The position numbers and the translations under genes are program-made. The notes beneath the pieces are model-generated. The model searched no databases and was not told the DNA's origin. It worked only from the letters and a program-made list of their open reading frames with translations. Below, piece after piece: positions 7,212 through 17,489 of a stretch of DNA of 64,000 nt. The DNA is from Streptomyces sp. CB02366 (GTDB taxonomy: Bacteria; Actinomycetota; Actinomycetes; Streptomycetales; Streptomycetaceae), in assembly GCF_001905905.1 (NCBI RefSeq), contig NZ_LIVT01000002.1, positions 592,596 to 656,595 on the forward strand, given 5' to 3'. Within the stretch, counting starts at the first letter, position 1; every line of letters starts with the position of its first letter.

Positions 7212-8909
7212 TCAGCCCGCCACGAACGTCCGGGCCGCCTTGTCGTGCCAGCACTGGCGCCAGGGGCGGTCGAACAGGCACCACAGGACGTTGACCACCC
7301 CGAGCACGAGCAGCCCCAGCACGCCGTAGACCAGCCAGCGACGCAGGGCGGCGCCCAGCGACGGGGTCTCGTGCGACTCGATGTCCCGTACGTCGAGCCC
7401 GAACAGCTTCTTCCCCAGCGTCCGGCCCCACTTGGCCGTCGGCAGCGCCTCCAGGAGGAAGCCGAGGAACAGGAAGGCGGCGAGCAGGGCGCCGAGCAGG
7501 GTGCCGGTCGTGGAGTCCAGCAGCCAGACGGTGACGGTCTGTCCGGTCTCCTTGGCCGCGGTGATCTTCCGGTCGATGTGGTCGAGCGCCCGTACCGTCA
7601 GCGGGATCGCCGCCGCTCCGACGACCGCGCCGAGCACCAGGTTGTCGACCAGGCGGGCGGCGAACCGCTTGCCGAGCCCGGCGGGCCGGGCCGACGCCTG
7701 GTCGCGGGCGAGCTGCTGGAAGGGGTCGTCGACCGGCGGCTTCCAGGGCACGACGGGCTGGCCGGCCCCGGGGGGCGGAAGCTGTGGCGCGACCCGGTCC
7801 GGTCCGGGGACCTGATGCGCCCACGAGGCCGGACCGCCGGCCGGCCCGGACGCCGACGGCGTGGGCGGGGCCGCCCCGGGCCCGGTGGACGGCGCCCGGA
7901 CGAGGTCGGCGGGGGCCGGGGCGGGCGCGGCGGGCCCCCCGGGGGCCGCCGCCCGCGGCAGGTGCGCCTGCTGGGCCGGGGCGTACGCCTGGGGCTGCGG
8001 CGACTGCGGTACCCGCTGTGGCGAAGGCTGCGATGGCCGCTGTGCTTGCTGGGGCTGCGGCGGCAGCTGTGCCTGGTGTGCGGGCTGTGCGGGCTGCGCC
8101 GAGGGGTTCGGCCGGGCCTGCGGCGCCTGGACCGGCGGGGGTTGATGCGGCGTCGGCCCCGCCTGGGCCGGGAGGGCCCGGGGCACGGGGGCCGGGGCGA
8201 GGCTGTGCCGGGCCGCGCTCAGGTTCTGCGGTCCCTGCGGCGCCCCGGGACCGGCAGTCGGCGGTACGGGGCCGGGCTGCGGCGCGTCCGGGCGCACCGC
8301 GCCGGGCCCCGGCGCGCCGCCGTCCCGGGCGGCCTCAGGCCGCGCCCCCGCGGCGCGGATGGTGATCGTCCCCTCGGACGGGGGCCGCGTCCCGGCGGCC
8401 TTCCCGGCAGCGGGCCCTCCGCCCCCGTCCCCCGTACCCGGCAGCACCCCGCCGGCCGGAGCCTGGGCCAGCGGCGCGCGCGGATCGGCCGGGGGCGCGG
8501 ACGGGCCGGCGGAGGGCGCGGGCGGTCCGGCGGGCTCCCGGTTCGGCCCGCCCCAGTCGACCCGGCGGTCCCGATCGCCGCCGAAGCCGGTCTGGCGCGC
8601 GGTGTCGGCCTGCCAGACGGAGGCCGGCTCCCCCGGCCGCCCGGCGGGTTCGCCGGAGTCGTCCGGCGCGGCCTCGTCCGGCCCGTCCTGGCGGGCGGCC
8701 TCCTCCTCGTCGAAGAAGATCGGGCCCGTCTCCTCCACCGGAGCGGTGGGCGCGCCGGTCTCCGGAGCGGAGGCGGCGGGCGCGGGCCGGCTCGTACCGG
8801 GAACCCAGGAGGCGCCGTTCCAGTACCGGACGTACCCGGGGATGGAGGGGTCGGGGTAGTAGCCCTCGCGCGGGCTTTCGTCACCGGGTGCCGGAGTTGG
8901 CGCGCTCAT
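7212..8909 (-). CDS. DUF2510-linker-RDD membrane protein
   Basis: This 565-residue protein has three parts. Residues about 15-40 (YYPDPSIPGYVRYWNGASW) match the short DUF2510 module, common at the N-terminus of actinobacterial membrane proteins. Residues about 45-400 are a very Pro/Ala/Gln-rich, probably disordered linker with PQ and QAP runs. Residues about 408-560 are an RDD domain (RFAARLVDNLVLGAVVG; GRTLGKKLFGLDV; VYGVLGLLVLGVVNVLW) with three to four membrane helices. The gene is in tandem with the 218-residue RDD gene, 165 bp apart. The linker makes the length unusual. The function is unknown. Confidence 0.85.
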   Translation of the reverse strand: MSAPTPAPGDESPREGYYPDPSIPGYVRYWNGASWVPGTSRPAPAASAPETGAPTAPVEETGPIFFDEEEAARQDGPDEAAPDDSGEPAGRPGEPASVWQADTARQTGFGGDRDRRVDWGGPNREPAGPPAPSAGPSAPPADPRAPLAQAPAGGVLPGTGDGGGGPAAGKAAGTRPPSEGTITIRAAGARPEAARDGGAPGPGAVRPDAPQPGPVPPTAGPGAPQGPQNLSAARHSLAPAPVPRALPAQAGPTPHQPPPVQAPQARPNPSAQPAQPAHQAQLPPQPQQAQRPSQPSPQRVPQSPQPQAYAPAQQAHLPRAAAPGGPAAPAPAPADLVRAPSTGPGAAPPTPSASGPAGGPASWAHQVPGPDRVAPQLPPPGAGQPVVPWKPPVDDPFQQLARDQASARPAGLGKRFAARLVDNLVLGAVVGAAAIPLTVRALDHIDRKITAAKETGQTVTVWLLDSTTGTLLGALLAAFLFLGFLLEALPTAKWGRTLGKKLFGLDVRDIESHETPSLGAALRRWLVYGVLGLLVLGVVNVLWCLFDRPWRQCWHDKAARTFVAG

Positions 8910-9151
8910 CAGCGGATCCCGTATCTCTTCGAGGCCACAGGCCGTCCCCGGCGCTGCGGGCGGACGGCCTCAATACAAGGGTCCACATCTATCAGACAGC
9001 CGGCCGCCCCCGGGCCGGTCCACCTGTTCGGACCCCCTTTCGGGACCTCCCGAAGTTTTTTTGAGAAGTCGCGTCATAGTCGGCGGGGAGGGCGCTCTCT
9101 CCTGGTGCGGGACGGTCACGGGACCGGCCCATGAGCACCGGAAGGTCGTGC

Positions 9152-9640
9152 ATGTCGATGATGAGCATCGTGGAACGTGAGCTGGAGCTGAAGCTGGTCC
9201 TGTCCCCCGAGCGGTCCATCCCGGTGCCCGCCCGGCTGACGTATCGCACCGACGACCCGTTCGCGGTGCACGTCGCGTTCCACATCGGTTCCGAGTCGCC
9301 GGTGCACTGGACGTTCGCGCGGGAGCTGCTGGTGGAGGGCGTGTTCCGGCCGTGCGGCCACGGCGACGTGCGGATCTGGCCGACGAAGGTCGCGGGCCGC
9401 AGCGTCATCTGCGTGGCCCTCACCTCACCCGACGGCAACGCCCTGCTGGAGGTGCCGTCTGCCGCCGTGGCCGCCTGGGTGGAGCGGACGCTGCGGGTGG
9501 TGCCGCCGGGCACCGAGAGCGACCGGCTCGGGATCGACGAGGCGCTGGCGGAGCTGCTGGCCCCGCTGCCGGCCGACGACCTGTGGCTGAGCGACCCGTG
9601 GTCGTCGGACGACGCGTCCTCCCAGGACGGCGAGGTGTGA
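9152..9640 (+). CDS. ssgG: SsgA-like sporulation/cell division protein (SALP), probably SsgG
   Basis: This 162-residue SALP begins MSMMSIVERELELKLV. This ATG has GGAAGG six bases upstream; an in-frame ATG seven codons earlier has none. Family hallmarks are PVPARLTYRTDDPFAVHVAFHI, VHWTFARELLVEGVFRPCGHGDVRIWP and ALLEVPSAAVAAWVERTL. SALPs control septum placement and peptidoglycan events in aerial hyphae. The subtype SsgG is inferred from gene order (RDD genes, this gene, GlcD-type oxidase, TPR gene, hppD), which matches my memory of S. coelicolor SCO2924, not from sequence comparison. It converges with the oxidase gene, 22 bp apart. Confidence 0.82.
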   Translation: MSMMSIVERELELKLVLSPERSIPVPARLTYRTDDPFAVHVAFHIGSESPVHWTFARELLVEGVFRPCGHGDVRIWPTKVAGRSVICVALTSPDGNALLEVPSAAVAAWVERTLRVVPPGTESDRLGIDEALAELLAPLPADDLWLSDPWSSDDASSQDGEV

Positions 9641-9662
9641 GGACGGCGGCAGGGGAAGGGCG

Positions 9663-11030
9663 TCAGAAGAGCTTGCCGGGGTTGAGGAGGTTCAGCGGGT
9701 CGAAGGCGGCCTTGACGGAGCGTTGCAGGGCGAGGCCGGTCTCGCCCAGTTCACGGGCGAGCCACTCCTTCTTGAGGACGCCGACGCCGTGTTCGCCGGT
9801 GATGGTTCCGCCCAGTTCCAGGCCGAGCGCCATGATCGCGTCGAACGAGGCGCGGGCTCGGCGGGACTCGTCGGGGTCGGCCTGGTCGAAGCAGACGGTG
9901 GGGTGGGTGTTGCCGTCGCCCGCGTGGGCGCAGACGCCGATGGTGAGGTCGTACTCCTCGGCGATGGCCGCCGTGCCCGCGAGCATCGCGCCGAGCCGGG
10001 AGCGGGGTACGCAGACGTCGTCGATCATCGTGGCGGACTTGACGGCCTCCAGGGCGGTGAGGGCCAGCCGCCGGGCCTGGAGCAGGAGTTCGGACTCGGC
10101 CGGGTTGTCGGCCGGGACCACTCCGGTGGCCCCGGCGACGGTGCAGAGCGCCCCCACGGCGGCGAGGTCGGCGGCCGGGTCCGGCGTGTCGAAGGCGCAG
10201 AGGAGGAGCGCCTCGGTGGTCTCGGGCAGTCCCATGGAGGCCAGCGCGTTGACGGCACGCACGGTCGTACGGTCCATCAGTTCGAGGAGTGACGGCGTGT
10301 GACCGTGTTCCATGATCCGGCACACCGCGTCACAGGCGGCCTCGGCGGAGGGGAACTCCGCCGCGAGGACGAGTTGCCGCGGCGGTCGCGGCCGGAGCGC
10401 GAGGACCGCCTTGACCACGATGCCGAGGCTGCCCTCGGAGCCGACGAAGAGCCGGGTCAGGTCGTACCCGGCGACGCCCTTGGCGGTGCGGCGGCCGGTG
10501 GTCAGCAACCGTCCGTCGGCGAGGACGACGTCCAGGCCCAGCACGTATTCGGCGGTGACCCCGTACTTGACGCAGCACAGGCCGCCGGAGGCGGTGCCGA
10601 TGTTGCCGCCGATGGTGCACGTCTCCCAACTGGAGGGGTCCGGCGGATAGTACAGACCGTGTTCGTCCACAGCGCGTGACAGCACCGCGTTGACGACACC
10701 CGGTTCGACGACGGCGATCCGGTCGACCGGGCTGATCTCCAGGATGCGGTCCATCTTCAGCAGGGAGAGCACGACGCAGCCGTCCGAGGCGTTGGCCGCG
10801 CCGGACAGGCCGGTACGGGCGCCCTGCGGGACGACCGGGACGCGCAGCGCGGTGGCGGTGCGCATGACGTGCTGGACCTGCTCGACCGTGCGCGGGAGCA
10901 CCACGACGGCCGGGACGCCGGCCTCGCAGAAGCTCGCCATGTCGTGGGCGTAGGACGCGGTGACGTCCGGGTCGGTGATCAGCGCCTCGGGGGGCAGTCC
11001 CGCGCGCAGCCGTTCGAGGAGATCGCTCAT
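9663..11030 (-). CDS. FAD-linked oxidase, GlcD (glycolate/lactate oxidase) type
   Basis: This is a 455-residue cytoplasmic flavoprotein. The FAD-binding type 4 (PCMH) domain covers about residues 35-215, with PVVPQGARTGLSGAANAS and GGNIGTASGGLCCVKYG as nucleotide-binding loops. The FAD-oxidase C-terminal domain follows, with GVCAHAGDGNTHP and GTITGEHGVGVLKKEWL carrying the conserved His residues. Such enzymes oxidise 2-hydroxy acids such as glycolate and D-lactate; the exact substrate cannot be read from sequence. No GlcE/GlcF subunit is adjacent. It is divergent from the TPR gene, 89 bp apart. Confidence 0.88.
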   Translation of the reverse strand: MSDLLERLRAGLPPEALITDPDVTASYAHDMASFCEAGVPAVVVLPRTVEQVQHVMRTATALRVPVVPQGARTGLSGAANASDGCVVLSLLKMDRILEISPVDRIAVVEPGVVNAVLSRAVDEHGLYYPPDPSSWETCTIGGNIGTASGGLCCVKYGVTAEYVLGLDVVLADGRLLTTGRRTAKGVAGYDLTRLFVGSEGSLGIVVKAVLALRPRPPRQLVLAAEFPSAEAACDAVCRIMEHGHTPSLLELMDRTTVRAVNALASMGLPETTEALLLCAFDTPDPAADLAAVGALCTVAGATGVVPADNPAESELLLQARRLALTALEAVKSATMIDDVCVPRSRLGAMLAGTAAIAEEYDLTIGVCAHAGDGNTHPTVCFDQADPDESRRARASFDAIMALGLELGGTITGEHGVGVLKKEWLARELGETGLALQRSVKAAFDPLNLLNPGKLF

Positions 11031-11119
11031 GATCCAAGCGTGGCAGCCGGGGCCAATGGTGTGAACCCGTGGGCGGGAGGCGATCTCCCAACGCGGTGTG
11101 CTCGTATGACTGACGCAGA

Positions 11120-12829
11120 GTGATGGCCATGGATGTCATGCCGCAGCAGGATCCGGAGTCCCGCCGACCGCCCGAGCCGTCCCCCGAGGCCCCCTACGCG
11201 CTGCCCGCCGAAGGCGCCACCGCCGTGCCCCCGCCGCCGCCCACGCTGCGCACGACGCTGCGCCGGGCCGCGTTCGGCGCGGTGGCCGCCGGAGTGCTGC
11301 TGGCCGGGGCGCTGGTGGCGGTGGACGGCAGGGAGGGCGGGAAGCCGAAGGAGCCGGGGCCGGTCGAGCGGGCCGAGGCGGCGGTCGCCGCCGGCTCGCC
11401 CGCCTCGCTCTCGGACCTCACCGCGCTGATCGGGGACCGGAAGAAGTGGGTGGAGTCCCACCCGAAGGACGCCCCGGCCCTGGCGGCGCTCGGCGCGGCG
11501 TACGTGGAGCGGGCGCGGCGCTCGGGCGACCCGGCGTACTGCACGCGCGCCGAACAGGCCCTGAAGCGTTCGCTGGAGGCGCGGCCGGGCGAGCGCGGGA
11601 ACGAGGAGGCGTGGGTGGGCCTGGCGGCCCTGGCCAACGCCCGGCACGACCACCTCGCGGCGAAGCGGTGGGGCGAGAGCGTGAAGAAGCGGCAGCCGGG
11701 GAGCTGGAGCGTGTACCCGGTCCTCATCGACGCGTACACCGGGCTCGGAGACCGGAAGGCGGCGACCGCGGCCACGGAGAAGTTCGGCGAACTGCGCAAG
11801 GGCGTCCCGGCCCTGGCCCGTACCTCCGACCTGTACCGGGGCCAGGGCTGGCGCGAGGACGCGCTGGCCGCCGCCCGGGAGGCCGCGGACCGGGCGGTGC
11901 GGCCCGCCGAGAAGGCCGAGGCGCTCCACCGGCTGGGCGAACTGGCCTGGGAGCGGGGCGAGCCGCAGGAGGCGGTGGACCAGTTCGACGCGGCGCTGCG
12001 CACGGACCCCGGCCATCACGCCTCGCTGGCGGGCCGGGCGCGGGCGCTGGTGGCGCTGGAGCGCACCGACGAGGCGCTGGCGGCGTACCAGAGCGCGCTG
12101 GAGAAGCTGCCGCGTCCGCAGGACGCGCTGGAGCTGGGCGAGTTGTACGCGTCGCTGGGGCTGGACGGGGACGCCCGCACCCAGTACGCGAAGCTGCGGG
12201 AGATGGTGGCGGCGGCGAAGAGGGCCGGGGTGGACGAGTCCCTGCCGCTGGCCCGGTTCGAGGCCGACCACGGCGACCCGGACGCGGCGGTGGAGCTGCT
12301 GCGCGCCCGGTGGCGGGGACAGCACCGCAGCGCGGAGGTGGCGGACGCGCTGGGGTGGGCGCTGCACCGGGCGGGGAGGTCCGAGGAGGGGCTGGAGTAC
12401 GCGCAGCGGGCCGCCGACACGGGCGTGCGGAACGCCTCGTACGCGTACCACCTGGGCGTGATCCAGCGGGAGCTGGGGAGGTACGGCCCGGCGCGCCGGA
12501 GCCTGGAGCAGGCGGTGCGCACCAACCCGGCCTTCTCGCCGCTGGCCGCGCCGCTGGCCCGTGAGGCGCTGGACGCGCTGGGCGAGCCGCCGTCGGGCGG
12601 GCCGGGCGACACGCGGCCGCCCGCGCCCCCGCCGGCCCCCGACCCGGCGCCGGAGCGGGAGCCGGGCCCGGCGGCGAAGCCCGAACCGAAGCGGCCCGGC
12701 GCCCCGGCGGTCTCGAAGCCTCCGGCCCCCGCGCCCTCCCCCACCCCGTCCGCGTCGAAGCCGCCGAAGGAGCCCGCGACGTCCGAGGCGGCCGGGGCGG
12801 GCGGCGCGGCCCCGGCGGCGGGCGCGTGA
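11120..12829 (+). CDS. Membrane-anchored tetratricopeptide repeat protein
   Basis: This is a 569-residue protein. Three in-frame starts are clustered (GTG, then ATG two and four codons on), and no ribosome-binding site clearly decides. One membrane helix lies at about residues 50-70 (AAFGAVAAGVLLAGALVAV). Residues about 110-480 are helical repeats of TPR type, for example ALAALGAAYVERARRSGDP, AEALHRLGELAWERGEPQEA, ALVALERTDEALAAYQSAL and ALGWALHRAGRSEEGLEYA. The tail is Pro/Ala/Lys-rich. It probably acts as a protein-protein scaffold at the membrane. It shares a bidirectional terminator with hppD. The client is unknown. Confidence 0.85.
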   Translation: MMAMDVMPQQDPESRRPPEPSPEAPYALPAEGATAVPPPPPTLRTTLRRAAFGAVAAGVLLAGALVAVDGREGGKPKEPGPVERAEAAVAAGSPASLSDLTALIGDRKKWVESHPKDAPALAALGAAYVERARRSGDPAYCTRAEQALKRSLEARPGERGNEEAWVGLAALANARHDHLAAKRWGESVKKRQPGSWSVYPVLIDAYTGLGDRKAATAATEKFGELRKGVPALARTSDLYRGQGWREDALAAAREAADRAVRPAEKAEALHRLGELAWERGEPQEAVDQFDAALRTDPGHHASLAGRARALVALERTDEALAAYQSALEKLPRPQDALELGELYASLGLDGDARTQYAKLREMVAAAKRAGVDESLPLARFEADHGDPDAAVELLRARWRGQHRSAEVADALGWALHRAGRSEEGLEYAQRAADTGVRNASYAYHLGVIQRELGRYGPARRSLEQAVRTNPAFSPLAAPLAREALDALGEPPSGGPGDTRPPAPPPAPDPAPEREPGPAAKPEPKRPGAPAVSKPPAPAPSPTPSASKPPKEPATSEAAGAGGAAPAAGA

Positions 12830-12869
12830 GGGAGGCAGGGACTCCGTGACGGGGGCCGGGAACTACGGG

Positions 12870-12910
12870 CGCCGCCGCGGTCCGGGGTACTGCCCCGGAC
12901 CGCGGCGGCG
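12870..12910. terminator. Bidirectional terminator between the TPR gene and hppD
   Basis: CGCCGCCGCGGTCCGGGG pairs perfectly with CCCCGGACCGCGGCGGCG across a 5-nt loop, an 18-bp stem between two convergent genes. Confidence 0.85.
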
Positions 12911-12931
12911 TTCTCCGTACCCGGGTACGGC

Positions 12932-14131
<1,200 letters not shown>

Positions 14132-14199
14132 TCAATATGCACAGCCGGTCGCCATGATGGCCGGACCATCTGTACAGGGTGACCACCGGAGGCGGCGTC

Positions 14200-14673
14200 A
14201 TGGCGATCGATCATCTGGACGGGCGGCTCATCGTGCTCCTGGCGCGCGAACCGCGTATCGGCGTCCTCGAAGCATCCCGGCGGCTCGGGGTGGCGCGCGG
14301 GACCGTGCAGGCGCGGCTGGACCGCCTTCAGTCGAATGGCGTCATCCGGGGGTTCGGACCCGACGTGGACCCGGCGGCGCTCGGCTACCCGGTCACCGCG
14401 TTCGCCACCCTGGAGATCAAACAGGGCCAAGGGGCGGACGTACGGGCCCACTTGGGCGGTGTACCGGAGGTGCTGGAGCTGCACACCACCACCGGGCACG
14501 GCGACATGTTCTGCCGTCTGGTGGCCCGTTCCAACGCCGATCTCCAACGGGTGATCGACCGCGTCGTCGGATTTGATGGCATCGTCCGGGCCTCCACCGC
14601 GATCGTCATGGAGAACCCGGTTCCGCTGCGGATCATCCCGCTGGTGGAACAGGCGGCCGAGGACACCGACTGA
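14200..14673 (+). CDS. Lrp/AsnC-family transcriptional regulator
   Basis: This 157-residue protein starts MAIDHLDGRLIVLLAREP. This ATG has GGAGG seven bases upstream, whereas the earlier in-frame GTG has no such site. The N-terminal winged helix-turn-helix (RIGVLEASRRLGVARGTVQARLDRL) spans about residues 17-41. The C-terminal RAM/AsnC ligand-binding domain runs from about 65 to 150 (TAFATLEIKQGQG; HTTTGHGDMFCRLVARS). It is divergent from hppD, so it probably senses tyrosine, phenylalanine or a breakdown product and controls homogentisate formation; that is inference. The compatible-solute transporter operon begins 47 bp downstream. Confidence 0.9.
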   Translation: MAIDHLDGRLIVLLAREPRIGVLEASRRLGVARGTVQARLDRLQSNGVIRGFGPDVDPAALGYPVTAFATLEIKQGQGADVRAHLGGVPEVLELHTTTGHGDMFCRLVARSNADLQRVIDRVVGFDGIVRASTAIVMENPVPLRIIPLVEQAAEDTD

Positions 14674-14720
14674 GCGAAGGGCTCGGGAGGGTCCCGCCCG
14701 ATCCGTCGAAGGAGCGCCGT

Positions 14721-15368
14721 GTGAGCTTCTGGGAGTATCTGAGCACCCGGCACCAGCAGCTCCTGACGGATGCGTTCCAGCACGTCAGCGCGGTGTTCCA
14801 GTGCATGGTCATCGCCACCGTGCTGGGGGTGGTCATCGGCGTGGTGAGCTACCGCAGCGGCTGGGGCGGATCGCTGGCGATCACCTCCACGGCGACGGTC
14901 CTCACCATCCCCTCCCTCGCCGCGATCGGTCTGCTGATCCCGCTGGTGGGCCTCGGCGTCGCGCCGACGGTGATCACCCTGACGCTGTACGGGCTGCTGC
15001 CGGTCGTCCGGAACTCCATCGTCGGGCTGCGGGGCGTCGATCCCTCGCTGGTGGACGCGGCGACGGGCATCGGGATGTCGCGGACGGCGCGGCTGTGCCG
15101 GGTGGAGCTGCCGCTCGCCTGGCCGCCGATCCTGACCGGCATCCGGGTCTCCACGCAGATGCTGATGGGCATCGCCGCCATCGCCGCGTACGCCTCCGGC
15201 CCCGGCCTCGGCAACGAGATCTTCCGGGGTATCGCCTCCCTGGGCAGCGCCAACGCGATCAACCAGGTCCTCGCGGGCACGCTCGGCATCGTCGTCCTCG
15301 CCCTGCTCTTCGACGCCGCGTACGTCCTGCTGGGGCGGCTGACCATCCCGAGGGGGATCCGTGGCTGA
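14721..15368 (+). CDS. OpuC/ProW-type compatible-solute ABC transporter, permease 1
   Basis: This is a 215-residue inner-membrane permease with about six helices, starting MSFWEYLSTRHQQLL at a GTG preceded by AAGGAG. The EAA loop VDAATGIGMSRTARLCRVELPLAWPP contacts the ATPase. PGLGNEIFRGIASLGSANAIN is typical of glycine betaine/carnitine/choline permeases. It is the first gene of a four-gene operon of permease, ATPase, permease and binding lipoprotein, and its stop overlaps the ATPase start by 8 bp. Uptake of osmoprotectants at high salt is the expected role. It sits 47 bp after the Lrp gene, so read-through is possible. Confidence 0.9.
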   Translation: MSFWEYLSTRHQQLLTDAFQHVSAVFQCMVIATVLGVVIGVVSYRSGWGGSLAITSTATVLTIPSLAAIGLLIPLVGLGVAPTVITLTLYGLLPVVRNSIVGLRGVDPSLVDAATGIGMSRTARLCRVELPLAWPPILTGIRVSTQMLMGIAAIAAYASGPGLGNEIFRGIASLGSANAINQVLAGTLGIVVLALLFDAAYVLLGRLTIPRGIRG

Positions 15369-16626
15369 GACCGGGACCGCGTCCGTTCCGGCGGAGGGGA
15401 CCGCCGCCGCCTCCGGGGCCGCCATCGAGCTGGAGAACCTCACCAAGAGCTACCCGGGCAACCCGAACCCGGCCGTCGAGAACGTGTCGATGGAGATCAG
15501 GGCGGGCGAGACGGTGGTCTTCGTCGGCCCGTCCGGCTGCGGGAAGTCCACCACGCTGAAGATGATCAACCGGCTGATCGAGCCGACGTCGGGCCGTATC
15601 CGGATCGGCGACGAGGACGTCACCGACATCGACCCGGTGAAGCTGCGCCGCAAGATCGGGTACGCGATCCAGTCCTCCGGCCTCTTCCCGCACATGACGG
15701 TCGCGGACAACATCGCGCTGGTCCCGAAGATGACCGGCTGGTCCAAGGCCCGCGTGAAGGACCGGGTGGAGGAGATGCTCGACCTGGTGGGCCTGGACCC
15801 GCGCGAGTTCCACGGCCGCTATCCGCGTCAGCTCTCCGGCGGGCAGCAGCAGCGGGTGGGCGTGGCGCGGGCGCTGGCCGCCGACCCGCCCGTCCTCCTG
15901 ATGGACGAGCCGTTCGGCGCGGTCGACCCGATCACCCGCGACCACCTCCAGGACGAGCTGATCCGGCTCCAGCACGAGCTGCACAAGACGATCGTGTTCG
16001 TCACCCACGACTTCGACGAGGCGATCAAACTGGGCGATCGGATCGCGGTGCTGCGGGAGCGGTCGCATATCGCGCAGTTCGACACCCCCGAGGCGATCCT
16101 GACCAACCCGGCGGACGATTTCGTCTCCGGGTTCGTCGGCGCGGGCGCGGCCCTCAAACGGCTGAACCTGACCCGGGTACGGGACGTGGGGATCGCGGAC
16201 TTCCCGACGGTGACGGTCGAGGACCCGCTCCAGACGGTCTTCGACAAGCTGCGCGACGGCCCGCACAACGAGCTGCTGATGCTGGACCGCCGCAACCGCC
16301 CGTACAAGTGGCTGCGGCGCGGCGACCTGATGCGGGCGCGCGGTTCGCTGGCACGGGCCGGGCAGCTGGTGCACGACACGGTGACCCGGGACGCCACGCT
16401 GCATGACGCGCTGGAGGCGGTGCTGACGGACAGCGGGGGCCGGGTGGCGGTGACCGGGCGGCGCGGCGAGTTCATCGGCGTCGTCGACATGAAGACGCTG
16501 ATGGACAACGTGCAGGAGCTGCTGGAGGCCGACCGGCTGACCGCGATGGAGCACCGGCACGAACGGGAGGACGAGCACGCCCACCGGACGGAGCAGGAGC
16601 TGGAGGGGGGTGGCGGCGGAGCATGA
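15361..16626 (+). CDS. OpuC/ProV-type ABC transporter ATP-binding protein with CBS domains
   Basis: This 421-residue ATPase has Walker A GPSGCGKST (residues 56-64), a Q-loop near YAIQSSGLFPHMTV, signature LSGGQQQRVGVARAL, Walker B VLLMDEPFGA and switch His in VFVTHDFDEA. Residues from about 275 on form a tandem CBS pair (VTVEDPLQTVFDKLRDG; VTRDATLHDALEAVLTDSGG). In OpuA/OpuC relatives the CBS pair senses ionic strength. The acidic, His-rich tail (EHRHEREDEHAHR) is typical of the anionic C-terminal tail of such sensors. It overlaps both neighbours, so translation is probably coupled. Confidence 0.92.
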   Translation: MAETGTASVPAEGTAAASGAAIELENLTKSYPGNPNPAVENVSMEIRAGETVVFVGPSGCGKSTTLKMINRLIEPTSGRIRIGDEDVTDIDPVKLRRKIGYAIQSSGLFPHMTVADNIALVPKMTGWSKARVKDRVEEMLDLVGLDPREFHGRYPRQLSGGQQQRVGVARALAADPPVLLMDEPFGAVDPITRDHLQDELIRLQHELHKTIVFVTHDFDEAIKLGDRIAVLRERSHIAQFDTPEAILTNPADDFVSGFVGAGAALKRLNLTRVRDVGIADFPTVTVEDPLQTVFDKLRDGPHNELLMLDRRNRPYKWLRRGDLMRARGSLARAGQLVHDTVTRDATLHDALEAVLTDSGGRVAVTGRRGEFIGVVDMKTLMDNVQELLEADRLTAMEHRHEREDEHAHRTEQELEGGGGGA

Positions 16627-17489
16627 GCCCCAGCCACCGGGCCCGCTCCGGGAAGGAGCCGCCCCCCGCCCGGCCGCCGGGCGAACACGACGTCGGGGGC
16701 CACGCGTTCCACGACGAGGAGCACGGCCCCTCCCCCGCCCCGGCCGCCCCGGCGCGCCGGATCACCCGGCGGAAGCTGGTGGTCCTGCCGGCGGTGCTGG
16801 TGGCCGTCCTGGCGGTCACGTACGTGTGGATCACCAACGTCCACCTGGACTCGATCGCGGAGAACTCGCTGACCGGCGGCAATGTGCAGCTGCGCTGGTG
16901 GCAGCACGTACGGCTGACGGCGGTCTCCACGTTCTGGGTGCTGGTCATCGCGATCCCCCTGGGCGTCGCCCTGACCCGGCGGCGGCTGCGGAGGGCGGCC
17001 CCGGCGTTCACGGCGCTGGCCAACGTCGGGCAGGCGACCCCGGCGATCGGCCTGCTGGCGCTGCTGGTGATCTGGCTGGGCATCGGCCCGCGCACGGCGA
17101 TCATCGGCATCGTGATCTACGCGGTGCTGCCGGTGCTCTCCAACACGGTGGCGGGGCTGCGGGCGATCGAGCCGAACATGATCGAGGCGGCGCGCGGGAT
17201 GGGGATGTCCGCCGGGGGCGTGCTGCTGCGGGTGGAGCTGCCGCTCGCGGTGCCGTTGATCCTGGCGGGCGTACGGACGGCGCTCGTGCTGAACGTCGGT
17301 ACGGCGACGCTGGCCACCTTCGGCGGGGGCGGCGGGCTCGGCGACCTGATCACCTCGGGCATCCAGACGCAGCGGATGCCGGTGCTGGTGATCGGCTCGG
17401 TGCTGACGGTGGTGCTGGCGCTGCTGGTGGACTGGCTGGCGTCGCTGGCGGAACTGGCGCTGACGCCGCGCGGGCTGGAGGAGCGGTGA
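16623..17489 (+). CDS. OpuC/ProW-type ABC transporter, permease 2
   Basis: This 288-residue permease has a cytoplasmic N-terminal segment of about 45 residues (Pro/His-rich), then a helix (KLVVLPAVLVAVLAVTYVWI) and five more helices. The EAA loop IEAARGMGMSAGGVLLRVELPLAVPLI is clear. GGGGGLGDLITSGIQTQ corresponds to the loop seen in permease 1. The ATG overlaps the ATPase stop (ATGA), and its own stop overlaps the GTG of the binding protein. Two different permeases make this a heterodimeric OpuC/OpuB-type system rather than OpuA. Confidence 0.9.
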   Translation: MSPSHRARSGKEPPPARPPGEHDVGGHAFHDEEHGPSPAPAAPARRITRRKLVVLPAVLVAVLAVTYVWITNVHLDSIAENSLTGGNVQLRWWQHVRLTAVSTFWVLVIAIPLGVALTRRRLRRAAPAFTALANVGQATPAIGLLALLVIWLGIGPRTAIIGIVIYAVLPVLSNTVAGLRAIEPNMIEAARGMGMSAGGVLLRVELPLAVPLILAGVRTALVLNVGTATLATFGGGGGLGDLITSGIQTQRMPVLVIGSVLTVVLALLVDWLASLAELALTPRGLEER

